The notes: generated by a model from the letters alone, not told the origin. Shown: positions 7,944-17,242, counted from the stretch's first letter. The stretch is DNA of 64,000 bases from Bacteroidota bacterium (GCA_017860295.1 JAFNAS010000012.1:124001-188000), one strand, 5' to 3'. Translations and numbers: made by a program.

Positions 7944-9428
7944 ATGAAAATGAGAATGCTAAGTGCCACTTTGCTTGTGGCTGGATTTTTTACTGTAAAT
8001 GCACAAAATGGGACTTCCAAACATAGAGAAGTCGTTGCTAACGGAGGTTTTATTCAAACTCCCATATCGAATGTCGCATACACTCCAACACGAGGTGTTT
8101 CCGGCCTTCCTGATTTTACTGTTGCTGCTGAAAACTCTGTCAATGCAGTAGTTCACGTCAAAGTAGAAACCAAGCAGAGAATGATAAATGGTGGCGATAT
8201 GGATAACGATCCATTTTTTAATTTCTTTTTCGGCCCTAATGGCAGTGGTTCTCAACGACAACTTGAACCTCAAAAAGCATCTGGTTCAGGAGTAATTATT
8301 TCTACAGACGGATATATTGTTACCAACAATCACGTAGTGAGCGAGGCCGATAATATCCAGGTGGTTTTGAATGATAAGCGGACTTTCACCGCTACTGTGA
8401 TTGGTACTGATCCAAATACGGATATTGCATTGCTGAAAATTGAGGCAAAAGACTTGCCAACTTTGGTTTTTGGTAATTCCGACGACTTAAAACTAGGGGA
8501 ATGGGTTTTGGCTATCGGAAATCCGTTTAATCTTACATCGACAGTGACTGCTGGTATTGTCAGTGCAAAAGCACGCAATATCAATATTATTTCCTCAAAA
8601 ACACCCATCGAATCATTTATTCAGACCGATGCTGCCATTAATCCTGGCAACAGTGGAGGTGCACTGGTGAATACCAGAGGGGAGCTGATTGGTATAAATA
8701 CGGCCATTGCTTCTCAAACAGGAAGTTATTCCGGTTATGGTTTTGCTGTTCCGGTAAGTATCGTGAGTAAAGTTGTAGCCGATATTAAACAATATGGGGC
8801 CGTACAACGTGCATTAATGGGTGTTCAAATCAGGGACATCGATGACGATTTTGCCAAAGAAAAGAAAATAAAAGTACTTGATGGCGTGTATGTTGCAGAA
8901 GTAAATGATTTGAGTGCTGCCAAAGAGGCCGGAATTAAAGAAGGCGATATTATCACAAAAATAAATGGAGTTACTGTAAAATCGTCTGCAGAACTTCAGG
9001 AACAGGTGGGACGTCATCGACCGGGCGATAAAGTAGAAGTGACTTTTATTCGCGAAGGTAAAGATAAAACTGTGAGTGTGACGTTGAAAAATCAACAAGG
9101 TGATACAAAGGTAGTTAAGAATAAAGGTATCGAAGCTCTTGGAGCTTCCCTAGAAGAGGTGAATGACGATTTGAAGCAAAAACTGCGTATCTCAGGGGGG
9201 GTGCAAATTGTCGGGCTTCAGAGAAACAGCCTGTTAGCAGCTGCCGGTTTGCAGAAAGGATTTGTTATTCTGAAAATTAATAATAAAAATATTCGCAAAG
9301 TAGGCGATATTGAATCCGTGATAAATGCCAATAATTCGGCTGACGAACAAGATAAAGCTCTTTTTATTACAGGAATCTATCCGAACGGAAAGGTAGCTTA
9401 CTATGCTATCGATCCGTCTAGCAAATAA
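7944..9428 (+). CDS. DegP/HtrA-type periplasmic serine protease
   Basis: Envelope quality-control protease/chaperone of 494 residues. The ATG at 7944 opens a signal peptide (MKMRMLSATLLVAGFFTVNA). The trypsin-like domain shows the full triad: His in TNNHVVSEADNI, Asp in DPNTDIALLKIE and Ser in NPGNSGGALVN. Two PDZ domains follow, the first around GVQIRDIDDDFAKEKKIK and the second around LGASLEEVNDDLKQKL. This is the normal layout of Do-family proteases. It is monocistronic: rnpB is divergent and rpoD has its own promoter. No sigma-E type element was recognised. Confidence 0.94.
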   Translation: MKMRMLSATLLVAGFFTVNAQNGTSKHREVVANGGFIQTPISNVAYTPTRGVSGLPDFTVAAENSVNAVVHVKVETKQRMINGGDMDNDPFFNFFFGPNGSGSQRQLEPQKASGSGVIISTDGYIVTNNHVVSEADNIQVVLNDKRTFTATVIGTDPNTDIALLKIEAKDLPTLVFGNSDDLKLGEWVLAIGNPFNLTSTVTAGIVSAKARNINIISSKTPIESFIQTDAAINPGNSGGALVNTRGELIGINTAIASQTGSYSGYGFAVPVSIVSKVVADIKQYGAVQRALMGVQIRDIDDDFAKEKKIKVLDGVYVAEVNDLSAAKEAGIKEGDIITKINGVTVKSSAELQEQVGRHRPGDKVEVTFIREGKDKTVSVTLKNQQGDTKVVKNKGIEALGASLEEVNDDLKQKLRISGGVQIVGLQRNSLLAAAGLQKGFVILKINNKNIRKVGDIESVINANNSADEQDKALFITGIYPNGKVAYYAIDPSSK

Positions 9429-9444
9429 GCCGTTTTTGTTTATT

Positions 9445-9500
9445 AAGAAGCTGAGTTTGTATTTGGGATTATAAATTCAGCTTCTTGATGTTCTATTTTT
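9445..9500 (+). terminator. Possible terminator of the degP-like gene
   Basis: AAGAAGCTGA (9445-9454) and TCAGCTTCTT (9477-9486) are complementary around a 22-base loop, followed by GATGTTCTATTTTT. The long loop makes it a weak call. Confidence 0.4.
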
Positions 9501-9591
9501 ATTCGACTTGCATTCTGAGTAGGTTGCAATTGCATCGAAATTTGTATTTATTTATTTTGGAGAGTGTTGCAACAACTTTTAGCAAGAAAAA

Positions 9592-9623
9592 TTTGCATTT
9601 GGCTCGAAAAATGAGTAAATTTG
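9592..9623 (+). promoter_or_regulatory. rpoD promoter
   Basis: TTTG at 9592-9595, 20-base spacer, TAAATTTG at 9616-9623. The ATG lies 28 bases beyond the -7 box. Matches the housekeeping promoter form of this phylum. Confidence 0.7.
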
Positions 9624-9651
9624 CAAGCTTATTTTTCCGTCATTAAAATCA

Positions 9652-10512
9652 ATGAGACAACTAAAAATCACCAAATCGATTACGAATCGCGAAAGTGCTT
9701 CGTTGGACAAGTATTTACAAGAAATTGGACGCGAAGAGCTTATCACCGTTGAAGAGGAAGTCGATTTAGCGCAGCGTATCCGGAGAGGCGATCGCCGGGC
9801 TTTGGAGAAGCTGACGCGCGCAAACCTACGTTTCGTCGTTTCAGTTGCAAAACAGTACCAAAATCAGGGGCTTAGTTTGCCCGATCTGATTAACGAAGGA
9901 AATCTTGGCTTGATTAAAGCTGCAGAAAAATTCGATGAAACACGTGGGTTTAAATTTATTTCTTATGCCGTATGGTGGATTCGTCAATCCATTCTTCAGG
10001 CATTAGCGGAACAATCGCGTATTGTACGCCTACCGCTGAACCAGGTTGGTTCGCTTAACAAAATCAACAAGGCGTTTTCTCGTTTCGAACAGGAAAACGA
10101 ACGTCGTCCGTCGGCCGAAGAGTTGGCCGATCAGTTGGAGATTCCGGTTGAAAAAATTGCAGAAACACTAAAGGTTTCGGGTCGACATATTTCGGTCGAT
10201 GCTCCTTTTGTGGATGGTGAGGACAACAGTTTGCTTGATGTGCTTATCAATGAAGATGCACCTCATGCCGATCGTGGATTGATCAATGAATCGCTGTCGA
10301 TGGAAATTGACCGTGCTCTGTCTACCTTGAGCGAACGGGAAGGAGAGATTATTAAAATGTTTTTCGGGATTGGACGTCCAGAAATGACTTTGGAAGAGAT
10401 TGGCGATGAGTTCGGGTTGACCCGTGAACGCGTCCGTCAGATTAAGGAAAAAGCTATTCGACGATTGCGTTCCAACTCCAGAAGTAAACTTTTGAAAAGC
10501 TTTTTGGGCTAA
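9652..10512 (+). CDS. rpoD: Primary RNA polymerase sigma factor (RpoD/SigA type)
   Basis: Housekeeping sigma factor of 286 residues, the short form typical of Bacteroidota that lacks the long acidic region 1.1. Region 1.2 starts at [16 protein letters not shown]; region 2 includes [31 protein letters not shown] and the -10 recognition part [17 protein letters not shown]; region 3 covers [13 protein letters not shown]; region 4 ends with [29 protein letters not shown], the -35 contacting helix-turn-helix. It is preceded by a good phylum-type promoter and followed by a terminator, so it is transcribed alone. Confidence 0.96.
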   Translation: MRQLKITKSITNRESASLDKYLQEIGREELITVEEEVDLAQRIRRGDRRALEKLTRANLRFVVSVAKQYQNQGLSLPDLINEGNLGLIKAAEKFDETRGFKFISYAVWWIRQSILQALAEQSRIVRLPLNQVGSLNKINKAFSRFEQENERRPSAEELADQLEIPVEKIAETLKVSGRHISVDAPFVDGEDNSLLDVLINEDAPHADRGLINESLSMEIDRALSTLSEREGEIIKMFFGIGRPEMTLEEIGDEFGLTRERVRQIKEKAIRRLRSNSRSKLLKSFLG

Positions 10513-10571
10513 CACAGACAGCTTTATTACATTTTGGCAAACAGCGTATTGATTTCTGTTTGTTGCATTAT

Positions 10572-10605
10572 AAAGACGGCTTTTTATCATGGAAGGCCGT
10601 CTTTT
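10572..10605 (+). terminator. rpoD terminator
   Basis: AAAGACGGC (10572-10580) pairs with GCCGTCTTT (10596-10604) and is followed by T residues, 60 bases past the rpoD stop. Confidence 0.85.
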
Positions 10606-10651
10606 ATTGTGTTATCGCTTATGCTTTTACGCAAATATTATACATTCTTAC

Positions 10652-10659
10652 TACCTTTG
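10652..10659 (+). promoter_or_regulatory. -7 box TACCTTTG for the membrane glycosyltransferase-like gene
   Basis: TACCTTTG at 10652-10659, about 78 bases before the ATG at 10737. The upstream TTTTAC at 10625-10630 is a poor -33 element. Confidence 0.45.
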
Positions 10660-10736
10660 CAAGAAGAATAGTCGGATTATTCAATGTGCTTTTTTTTAAT
10701 AAAAACGTATTGTTGAAATAGGAATTTTCGATATCA

Positions 10737-12323
10737 ATGTTGTTTTGCATGAACACATCGCATATTTTACAATGGTTGAAAAAACACGGCGATTCGCTGA
10801 TTGCATCTGTTGCCGGTTTTTTTATTATATATTTTTTTACTAAACATGGAGGAATCGGGATCTCGCCCGATTCTATAGCCTATACCAGTACAGCTAGAAA
10901 TTTTGTTGCAGGTAACGGGCTTATGATTTTCGGAGGACATCCGTTGGTCGATTTTCCAGTGTGTTATCCGCTCTTTCTTTCTTTGGTAATGCTTATCACC
11001 AAGCTTGATGTGGTAACCTGTGCTCCTGTGTTGAACGGATTAATGTTTGCTGTTGTTATTTTGCTGAGTGGAGTGATAATGGAACGATTTATTCGTCGCT
11101 CCAAATGGTACAAGACAATATTGCTGATAGCCATAGCAACAAGTCCTTCTCTGATTGAAATTTATTCCATGCTATGGTCTGAGACTCTGTTTATAATCCT
11201 TTCTTTGTTATTTTTCTTTTCACTGCATCGATATTATCGCAACCATTCGTTACGGACCCTTTTGGTGCCGGCAATCTTGGCTGCAATTGCTTTTGATACC
11301 CGGTATGCCGGTATTACTCTGGTGGCTACGGGTGAGATATTGCTGTTTTGGGATAAACAATTGAAATGGAAAGAAAAAATAAAGCATCTGGTTTTGTTTG
11401 GAATTATCGGATGTTCTCTGGTAACGATTAATCTTGTGCACAATGCGGTGGCTACCGGTTTGCTTACCGGTAAACGGCAAAAAGGAATTACGCCGCTATC
11501 CGACAATATTGCGTATTCGGGGAGTGTGTTATCCGATTGGACTTCGCTTTGGGGAGATAACCATTACTTTTTTATTATTGTAGGTCTGCTGATTATCGCA
11601 TTGTTTGTTTGGCTGTTTATTAAGAATCTTAAGAAAAAACAGGATTACCATTCGTACGAGAACATTGTTATTGCTTTCTTTATTGTTTATGTAAGTTTTA
11701 TCGTTCTTTCGTCAACCATTTCGCGCTATGAGCAAATTAATAACCGCTTGCTTTCTGCCGCTTTTTTGCCTTTCCTTTGGGGTGTAACGCATAAAGTTCC
11801 AGCCTGGATTCGTGCTCTTAGAGACCGGCGTCATAAGTGGGGAGTCGGTATTATATTTACGGCGATTGCCATTGGTGTGTGTGCCAATTATTATGCCATC
11901 AATACCGATAATTATTCGTTTATGCAAGAATCCGGGATTCCGGGCTATACGGAAGATTGCTGGAGAGAGTCACCTACGATTCGGTTTATTCAGCGTAACC
12001 GGATTTATTTTGATCCCGATTCTATGGTCTATTCTAATCACAATCAGGCGGTCTATTTTTACACCAATTATGCTGTGGATGCAGTGCCCGAGAAAGCATA
12101 TAAAGGGGATGTAAAAATGTTTGCAGACGAATCACCCATTGTTTTGATTTGGTTTTATTCTGATCCCAATCCCGAACTTCTCTCGCTTAAAGATATCAGA
12201 AAAATGAAGAAACTGAAGGTTCTGCACTCTTTCGATGATGGTGCGATATTTCTTTGTCTGAATAGAGATACGACCTCCACGGGGCCTCCTAAACTCAAAA
12301 CTTCATTTACGCATTTCAAATAA
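10737..12323 (+). CDS. Multi-pass membrane protein, GT39/ArnT-like glycosyltransferase
   Basis: Predicted inner-membrane protein of 528 residues with about ten hydrophobic helices (SLIASVAGFFIIYFF, VVILLSGVIM, TLFIILSLLFFFSL and so on) and a soluble C-terminal part of about 130 residues. An acidic first loop (GIGISPDSIAYTSTA) resembles the catalytic loop of GT-C glycosyltransferases that use lipid-linked sugars, such as PMT and ArnT. Substrate is unknown and only the fold class is proposed. An in-frame ATG at 10749 (MNTSHILQW) is an equally plausible start. It stands alone between rpoD and the efflux operon, so context gives no hint of the glycan involved. Confidence 0.7.
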   Translation: MLFCMNTSHILQWLKKHGDSLIASVAGFFIIYFFTKHGGIGISPDSIAYTSTARNFVAGNGLMIFGGHPLVDFPVCYPLFLSLVMLITKLDVVTCAPVLNGLMFAVVILLSGVIMERFIRRSKWYKTILLIAIATSPSLIEIYSMLWSETLFIILSLLFFFSLHRYYRNHSLRTLLVPAILAAIAFDTRYAGITLVATGEILLFWDKQLKWKEKIKHLVLFGIIGCSLVTINLVHNAVATGLLTGKRQKGITPLSDNIAYSGSVLSDWTSLWGDNHYFFIIVGLLIIALFVWLFIKNLKKKQDYHSYENIVIAFFIVYVSFIVLSSTISRYEQINNRLLSAAFLPFLWGVTHKVPAWIRALRDRRHKWGVGIIFTAIAIGVCANYYAINTDNYSFMQESGIPGYTEDCWRESPTIRFIQRNRIYFDPDSMVYSNHNQAVYFYTNYAVDAVPEKAYKGDVKMFADESPIVLIWFYSDPNPELLSLKDIRKMKKLKVLHSFDDGAIFLCLNRDTTSTGPPKLKTSFTHFK

Positions 12324-12373
12324 AAAATGCCCTTGGTGCTGTTAACTAACATGTACTGAGGGTATTTTTTTTT
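12322..12373 (+). terminator. Probable terminator after the glycosyltransferase-like gene
   Basis: AAAAAATGCCCT (12322-12333) pairs with AGGGTATTTTTT (12359-12370, one G-T wobble) with a 25-base loop, followed by a long T run. Confidence 0.6.
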
Positions 12374-12435
12374 GTTATGCAGCATCCACTCTCTTTGTGT
12401 AAACAGTTAAATTAAATCAATGTATATTAAAGTGC

Positions 12436-12466
12436 TTGTCTGTCGTATAAAGTATATATACTTTTG
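12436..12466 (+). promoter_or_regulatory. Promoter of efflux operon with palindromic operator over the -7 box
   Basis: TTG at 12436-12438, 20-base spacer, TACTTTTG at 12459-12466. A perfect 16-bp palindrome AAAGTATATATACTTT (12449-12464) overlaps the -7 box. Because a TetR regulator is the first gene, this palindrome is a likely operator for autorepression; that is inferred, not shown. Confidence 0.6.
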
Positions 12467-12529
12467 TATCGTTTAATAAGTATATTAAATATAATCATTA
12501 AAGTAATCTATTAAATAAATATATTAGTC

Positions 12530-13150
12530 ATGATAGGTGAACAAGAAATCGGTTTGGAACAAAAAATACTGGCAATTGCAGAACAACTTTTTCTGGAGAA
12601 GGGTTTTGCAATGACATCCACTACCGAAATAGCCAAAAAAGCGGGGTGTAATCAGGCTTTGGTGCATTATTATTTCAGAACCAAAGAGAATTTGTTTCAA
12701 TCTATTTTTGAACAAAAAATTCGGTTGTTGATTTCAACTTTTCAGGAAAGTGAGATGCCCGATATGACATTTGAAGAAAAACTGAAAGTCAAAATCGAAT
12801 CACATTTTGAAATGGTACGGGCCAATCCCCGGTTGCCTTTTTTGGTGGTCAATGAATTTACTACTAATCCGGCACGAATAGACTCGTTCAGAAAAAAAAT
12901 CAGCGAGCTGCCCAATCTGGTATTTACCCGTTTACAAGCCGATCTGGAAGCTGAAATTCAAGCCGGACGTGTACGTCCGATCAGCGTGTTTGATTTGTTA
13001 TTGAATGTTGTTTCGCTTAATGCCATGTTGTTTTTAACTGGGGCAATTTTCAAAAACGTTGCGCAACTCAATGAGGCACAATTTGAGCAAATGATAGAAC
13101 ACCGTAAGCAAGAGCACGTGCGTGTAATTCTTGCCAGTATCAGACCCTGA
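12530..13150 (+). CDS. TetR/AcrR family transcriptional regulator
   Basis: Repressor-type DNA-binding protein of 206 residues. The N-terminal helix-turn-helix is clear: ILAIAEQLFLEKGF, TTEIAKKAGCNQALVHYYFRTKENLF. The C-terminal ligand domain is not recognisable, which is normal for the family. It is the first gene of the efflux operon and lies 23 bases before the TolC-like gene, so it most likely controls this operon. A palindrome over the promoter -7 box is the probable binding site. The inducer is unknown. Confidence 0.92.
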   Translation: MIGEQEIGLEQKILAIAEQLFLEKGFAMTSTTEIAKKAGCNQALVHYYFRTKENLFQSIFEQKIRLLISTFQESEMPDMTFEEKLKVKIESHFEMVRANPRLPFLVVNEFTTNPARIDSFRKKISELPNLVFTRLQADLEAEIQAGRVRPISVFDLLLNVVSLNAMLFLTGAIFKNVAQLNEAQFEQMIEHRKQEHVRVILASIRP

Positions 13151-13173
13151 ATAATTATTTTAGTATAAAGCGT

Positions 13174-14430
13174 ATGAAGAGAAGAGTTATTTTTATCACC
13201 GGCTTGATTGTCTGCATGGCACAACCGATAATGGCACAGCTTACATTGGAAGGGTGTCAGGTTAAAGCCAAAGCAAACTATCCGCTTATAAAGCAGTACG
13301 AGTTGATCCGGCAAACGGAAGAGTATTCGCTTTCGAATGCCAATAAGGGTTATTTGCCCCAGTTTTCAGTTTCGGGCAAAGTCACATACCAATCGGAAGT
13401 CACCAAGTTGCCAATTAAGTTGCCGGGGATTACCGTTCCGGGCATGAGTAAAGATCAATATCAGGCTACAGCCGAAGTCAATCAGGTGCTTTGGGACGGT
13501 GGTGCTATCCGGTCGCAAAAATCGGTTACGAAGGCTTCGTGGGCCGTAGACATTCAAAAAAATGAGGTAGATCTGTATGCGTTGACCGACCGGATTAATC
13601 AGTTGTTTTTTGGTGCTTTGTCGCTCAATGAGCAGCTGGTACAGAATGATTTGCTACAAAAAGAGCTACAAGTCAACTACGACAAAATTTCGGCCTGCCT
13701 GCAAAATGGGATCGGAAATCAGGCCGATCTCGATGCCGTTCGTGTGGAGCAGTTGAAGGCAAAACAACGCAGAGCCGAACTGACAGCGGCTCAAAAATCT
13801 TTCTGTGACATGCTGGCCGCTTTTATCGGCGAACCGATTGCGAAACCCAATACGCTGATCAAACCGGATAAGAGTATGGTGGCAGAGGCCAATAACCGTC
13901 CGGAATTGAAACTGTTTACAGCGCAGAATTTGCTCTATGATTCGCAAATCAGTTCCATCAAATCGGGAAATATGCCGAAGATAAACCTGTTTGTACAGGG
14001 TGGGGTCGGTCGTCCCGGACTGAATATGCTGGATAACGATTTTTCGCCGTTTTACGTCGGAGGCGTTCGTTTGTCGTGGAGCTTCGGAGGATTCTATACG
14101 CAGAAAAATAATTTGCGCAAGATAGAGCTTGGCAAGAAAGGCGTGGATGTTCAGCGTGAAACATTTCTGTTCAACAGCCAGCTGAAGATATTGCAGGAGA
14201 AAAATGAAATTGCAAAGATCGGAACTGTCATCACTGATGACGATGAGATTATCCGGTTGCGGACCAACATCAAAAAAGCATCGCAAGCAAAGGTGCAGAA
14301 CGGAACCCTGCCGGTGAGCGATCTGATTCGTGATATAAACGCCGAGAGTCAGGCGATGCAGGACAAAGCCATACACGAGATACAGTTGTTGCAGGCAATC
14401 TACAACCTGAAAGAGACCGTCAATAATTAA
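13174..14430 (+). CDS. TolC family outer-membrane efflux protein
   Basis: Outer-membrane channel component of a tripartite exporter. The 418-residue protein starts with the signal peptide MKRRVIFITGLIVCMAQPIMA, followed by LTLEGCQVKAKANYPLIKQY, the usual first helix of TolC proteins. Long amphipathic helical stretches recur (QLVQNDLLQKELQVNYDKI; DLIRDINAESQAMQDKA), consistent with the duplicated alpha-barrel architecture, with a short strand segment between. It sits between the TetR regulator and the HlyD-like adaptor in one operon and would provide the exit duct for the ABC-2 pump encoded downstream. Confidence 0.88.
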   Translation: MKRRVIFITGLIVCMAQPIMAQLTLEGCQVKAKANYPLIKQYELIRQTEEYSLSNANKGYLPQFSVSGKVTYQSEVTKLPIKLPGITVPGMSKDQYQATAEVNQVLWDGGAIRSQKSVTKASWAVDIQKNEVDLYALTDRINQLFFGALSLNEQLVQNDLLQKELQVNYDKISACLQNGIGNQADLDAVRVEQLKAKQRRAELTAAQKSFCDMLAAFIGEPIAKPNTLIKPDKSMVAEANNRPELKLFTAQNLLYDSQISSIKSGNMPKINLFVQGGVGRPGLNMLDNDFSPFYVGGVRLSWSFGGFYTQKNNLRKIELGKKGVDVQRETFLFNSQLKILQEKNEIAKIGTVITDDDEIIRLRTNIKKASQAKVQNGTLPVSDLIRDINAESQAMQDKAIHEIQLLQAIYNLKETVNN

Positions 14431-14471
14431 TCCGTTTTTTAATCAGAAAAAATAATGCAAAAGTAAAAGAT

Positions 14472-15386
14472 ATGAATACGAATAAGTTATACTTCATTTT
14501 TGCGGCTATGTTGCCGTTGGTGCTTTCTCTTATGTCGTGCAGTGGGTCAAAAATTGAATCCGATGCGTCGGGTACATTCGAGGCAACCGAAGTGATAGTT
14601 TCTGCCGAGGCAACCGGAAAAATTCTCTCCTTTACCGCAGAAGAAGGAACCGTGCTCGAAGCAGGACAGACGGTAGGGGTTGTCGATAGTACACAGCTCT
14701 ATCTTCGGAAAAAGCAGTTGTTGGCTAATACGAAAAGCGTTGAAAGCCGACGCCCCGAAATAGGCAAACAGATTGCCTCGCTTCAACAGCAAATTGCAAC
14801 ACAGAAAACGGAAAAACGGCGTTTTGAAAATCTGGTAAAGGCGGGGGCCGCCAACCAAAAGCAGTTGGATGACATCAATTCCGGTCTGGCACTGTTGGAA
14901 CGGCAGCTGGTAGCTCAGCAGTCGTCGCTCTCCACCTCCGATCGGGGATTGATAGAAGATGCGTCGGCATTCAAAGCGCAAATTGACCAGTTGAACGACC
15001 AGCTTGCCAAGTGCAGAATTGTGAATCCGTTGAGTGGTACTGTGCTGACAAAATATGTGGAGCCGAATGAGGTGACGGCACAGGGCAAACCTCTCTACAA
15101 AATTGCCGACACAGAAAATATGAAATTGCGGGCTTACATCACCAATGCACAGTTATCGCAAATCAAACTGGGACAAACGGTAAAAGTGTATATTGATAAG
15201 GGCGATAACGATTCGAAAGAGTATTCGGGCAAGATTGAATGGATCTCCGACAAAGCCGAATTCACCCCGAAAACCATACAGACCAAAGACGAACGCGCCA
15301 ATCTGGTATATGCCGTGAAAATAGCTGTAAAGAACGATGGCCTGATTAAAATAGGCATGTACGGCGAAGTGAAATTTGGACAATGA
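14472..15386 (+). CDS. HlyD/YbhG-like membrane fusion lipoprotein
   Basis: Periplasmic adaptor linking the inner-membrane ABC pump to the TolC-like channel. The 304-residue protein begins with a lipoprotein signal, MNTNKLYFIFAAMLPLVLSL, with lipobox cysteine in LMSCSGS. The biotinyl-lipoyl-like beta domain (VIVSAEATGKILSFTAEEGT...LEAGQTVGVVD), a helical hairpin (residues about 75-165) and the second lipoyl half with a beta-barrel (NPLSGTVLTKYVEPNEV...) are in canonical order. The last codon overlaps the next gene at ATGA (15383-15386), implying translational coupling. Confidence 0.9.
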   Translation: MNTNKLYFIFAAMLPLVLSLMSCSGSKIESDASGTFEATEVIVSAEATGKILSFTAEEGTVLEAGQTVGVVDSTQLYLRKKQLLANTKSVESRRPEIGKQIASLQQQIATQKTEKRRFENLVKAGAANQKQLDDINSGLALLERQLVAQQSSLSTSDRGLIEDASAFKAQIDQLNDQLAKCRIVNPLSGTVLTKYVEPNEVTAQGKPLYKIADTENMKLRAYITNAQLSQIKLGQTVKVYIDKGDNDSKEYSGKIEWISDKAEFTPKTIQTKDERANLVYAVKIAVKNDGLIKIGMYGEVKFGQ

Positions 15387-15835
15387 ATTTTAATAAAACG
15401 ACAATGAAAAAACTTACAACTGAAATAATAATCAATGCTGCTCCGCAAAAAATATGGGAAATCCTTACCGGTTTTGAGCAGTACCCCACGTGGAATCCGT
15501 TTATTACATCGATTACAGGCGATGTAGGAGTTGGAAATAAAATAACTGTACGGCTGGAACCGCCGGAAGCATCCGGTATGACCATGACACCTACGGTTCT
15601 TGCTCTCGAAAAAGAAAAAGAGTTTCGCTGGATCGGACACCTGTTGTTTCCGGGACTGTTTGACGGAGAGCACAAGTTTGAATTGATTGATAATAACAAT
15701 GGAACGACGACGTTTGTGCAGAGCGAAAAATTTACAGGAATATTGGTTCCGCTCTTTCGCAAAATGCTTGATGTAAATACCCAGAATGGCTTTTCCTTAA
15801 TGAATGAGAAGCTCAAAGAACTGGCAGAGCGATAA
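15383..15835 (+). CDS. SRPBCC (START-like) domain protein
   Basis: Small 150-residue protein with the signature opening of SRPBCC proteins (TEIIINAAPQKIWEILTGFEQYPTWNPFI) and a typical ending in FRKMLDVNTQNGFSLMNEKLKELAE. These proteins bind hydrophobic ligands in a helix-grip pocket. It overlaps the adaptor gene by four bases, so it is co-translated with the pump; a ligand-binding accessory role for the exporter is possible but unproven. A second ATG at 15404 (MKKLTTEIII) would also give a complete domain. Confidence 0.82.
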   Translation: MNFNKTTMKKLTTEIIINAAPQKIWEILTGFEQYPTWNPFITSITGDVGVGNKITVRLEPPEASGMTMTPTVLALEKEKEFRWIGHLLFPGLFDGEHKFELIDNNNGTTTFVQSEKFTGILVPLFRKMLDVNTQNGFSLMNEKLKELAER

Positions 15836-15861
15836 GGTGCTCTGAATTGAACGAATAATGT

Positions 15862-16824
15862 ATGACATTGATGTTACATTTATCCGAATCTCATTCTGAG
15901 TCATCTGCCGAAGGGTTACGGCCTATTGTGCACTGTCTGTCGATCGATAAGTCGTACGGCCAGGTTAAAGCGCTACAGAATGTCTCTTTCGACGTTGCTC
16001 CGGGCGAGTTATTCGGCATTATCGGGCCCGACGGTGCAGGAAAGACCACACTGTTTCGCATTCTGACCACATTGTTGTTGCCGGTAAGCGGTTCGGCTAC
16101 GGTAGACGGATTTGATGTGGTGAAGGATTTTAAGGCAATTCGCAAGCGGGTGGGGTATATGCCGGGGCGGTTCTCTTTGTATCAGGATTTGACGGTAGAG
16201 GAGAATCTCAACTTCTTTGCTTCGGTTTTCAACACCACCATCGAAGAGAATTACGATTTGATAAAAGATATTTATCAACAGATAGAACCGTTCAAGATGC
16301 GGCGAGCCGGAGCTCTTTCGGGTGGAATGAAGCAGAAGCTGGCGCTTAGTTGCGCGTTGATTCACCGCCCGTCCGTTCTTTTTCTCGACGAACCCACTAC
16401 GGGTGTCGATCCGGTTTCGCGAAAAGAGTTCTGGGAGATGCTTAAAAAGCTGAAACAGGAGGGAATCACCATGCTGGTATCGACACCTTACATGGACGAA
16501 GCCAGCCTGTGCGACCGGATTGCACTGATCAACAAAGGACAAATTTTGAAAATTGATACCCCTGCAAATATTGTCAACCAATTCGAGAAAACGTTGTGGA
16601 CGGTACAGAGTAAGGATATGCACCGGTTGCTGCACGACCTGCGTGCCAATCCGTTGGTCGATAGTTGTTTCGCCTTTGGCGATACACACCACATAACAAT
16701 AAACAATGGACAATTGACAATTGACAATTTAGCGACATATCTGTCAGACAAAGGGCATGAAGAAATTATTATTCACCCAGCAAAGGCAACTGTCGAGGAT
16801 TGTTTTATGGAGATGCTTCGATAA
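15862..16824 (+). CDS. ABC transporter ATP-binding protein (first of pair)
   Basis: Nucleotide-binding subunit of the ABC-2 exporter, 320 residues. Walker A GPDGAGKTT, Q-loop GYMPGRFSLYQDLTVEENL, signature ALSGGMKQKLAL, Walker B VLFLDEPTTGVDPVSRKEFW and H-loop region VSTPYMDEA (Thr-Pro in place of the usual Thr-His) are all seen. In E. coli the matching YbhF carries two such domains in one chain; here they are separate genes. Near the C-terminus, codons for ITINNGQLTIDNLAT are made of a GACAATT repeat (16701-16730), so the tail looks altered by an insertion that stayed in frame. The missing H-loop histidine may make this the less active half. Confidence 0.9.
   Translation: MTLMLHLSESHSESSAEGLRPIVHCLSIDKSYGQVKALQNVSFDVAPGELFGIIGPDGAGKTTLFRILTTLLLPVSGSATVDGFDVVKDFKAIRKRVGYMPGRFSLYQDLTVEENLNFFASVFNTTIEENYDLIKDIYQQIEPFKMRRAGALSGGMKQKLALSCALIHRPSVLFLDEPTTGVDPVSRKEFWEMLKKLKQEGITMLVSTPYMDEASLCDRIALINKGQILKIDTPANIVNQFEKTLWTVQSKDMHRLLHDLRANPLVDSCFAFGDTHHITINNGQLTIDNLATYLSDKGHEEIIIHPAKATVEDCFMEMLR
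16701..16730. repeat. GACAATT-word repeat inside the first ABC ATPase gene
   Basis: AAACAATGG then CAATTGACAATTGACAATTT-type units repeat every 7 bases. It lies within coding sequence and is translated in frame. The same word occurs at 16825-16858 and, inverted, at 17278-17306. Confidence 0.75.
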
Positions 16825-16858
16825 TTTACAATGGACAATTGAAAACGAACAATTAAAT
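16825..16858 (+). repeat. Left flanking repeat of S23-like ORF copy 1
   Basis: Directly after the ATPase stop codon, ACAATGGACAATTGA followed by degenerate copies (AACGAACAATTAAAT). It is partly complementary to 17278-17306, so the two flank the ORF in inverted orientation. Confidence 0.6.
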
Positions 16859-16888
16859 CTATAACCACGATGGGGGGAAAATGTCGTC

Positions 16889-17230
16889 ATGATGAAAGCT
16901 TATGCTTTTGCATTGCGCATAATCAAAGCATATAAGTTTTTGTATAAAGATCAACACGAATTCGTATTATCCAAGCAGTTACTACGCAGTGGTACTGCAA
17001 TTGGAGCTTTGATTAAAGAATCGGAACATGCACAATCAAAAGCCGATTTCATCAATAAAATGAATGTAGCACTGAAAGAAGCAAACGAAACAGAATACTG
17101 GCTAATGTTGCTGCATGACAGTGAGTTTATGGATGACAAGGTGTTTTCTTCTATAATAGCCGATTGTCAGGAAATCATTCGATTGCTGATAAGCATCGTG
17201 AAAACGTCAAAAAAAAATAATAGCAGATAG
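16889..17230 (+). CDS. S23/IVP-like four-helix-bundle protein, copy 1
   Basis: 113-residue helical protein of the 23S rRNA intervening-sequence (S23, TIGR02436-type) family, related to the Avd accessory proteins of diversity-generating retroelements. Diagnostic residues: AFALRIIKAYKFL, EFVLSKQLLRSGTAIGALIKESEHAQSKADFI, ALKEANETEYWLMLL. Its function is unknown. Compared with copy 2 the start is odd: ATG at 16870 followed by six G would need one base less to read M-G-E-N-V-V-M-M-K-A-Y-A, matching M-K-T-E-N-I-V in copy 2; as it stands translation must begin at 16889. It is inserted between two ABC ATPase genes and flanked by inverted GACAATT-type repeats, so it looks like a small mobile insertion. 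Confidence 0.85.
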   Translation: MMKAYAFALRIIKAYKFLYKDQHEFVLSKQLLRSGTAIGALIKESEHAQSKADFINKMNVALKEANETEYWLMLLHDSEFMDDKVFSSIIADCQEIIRLLISIVKTSKKNNSR

Positions 17231-17242
17231 TTTCCATTTTGT

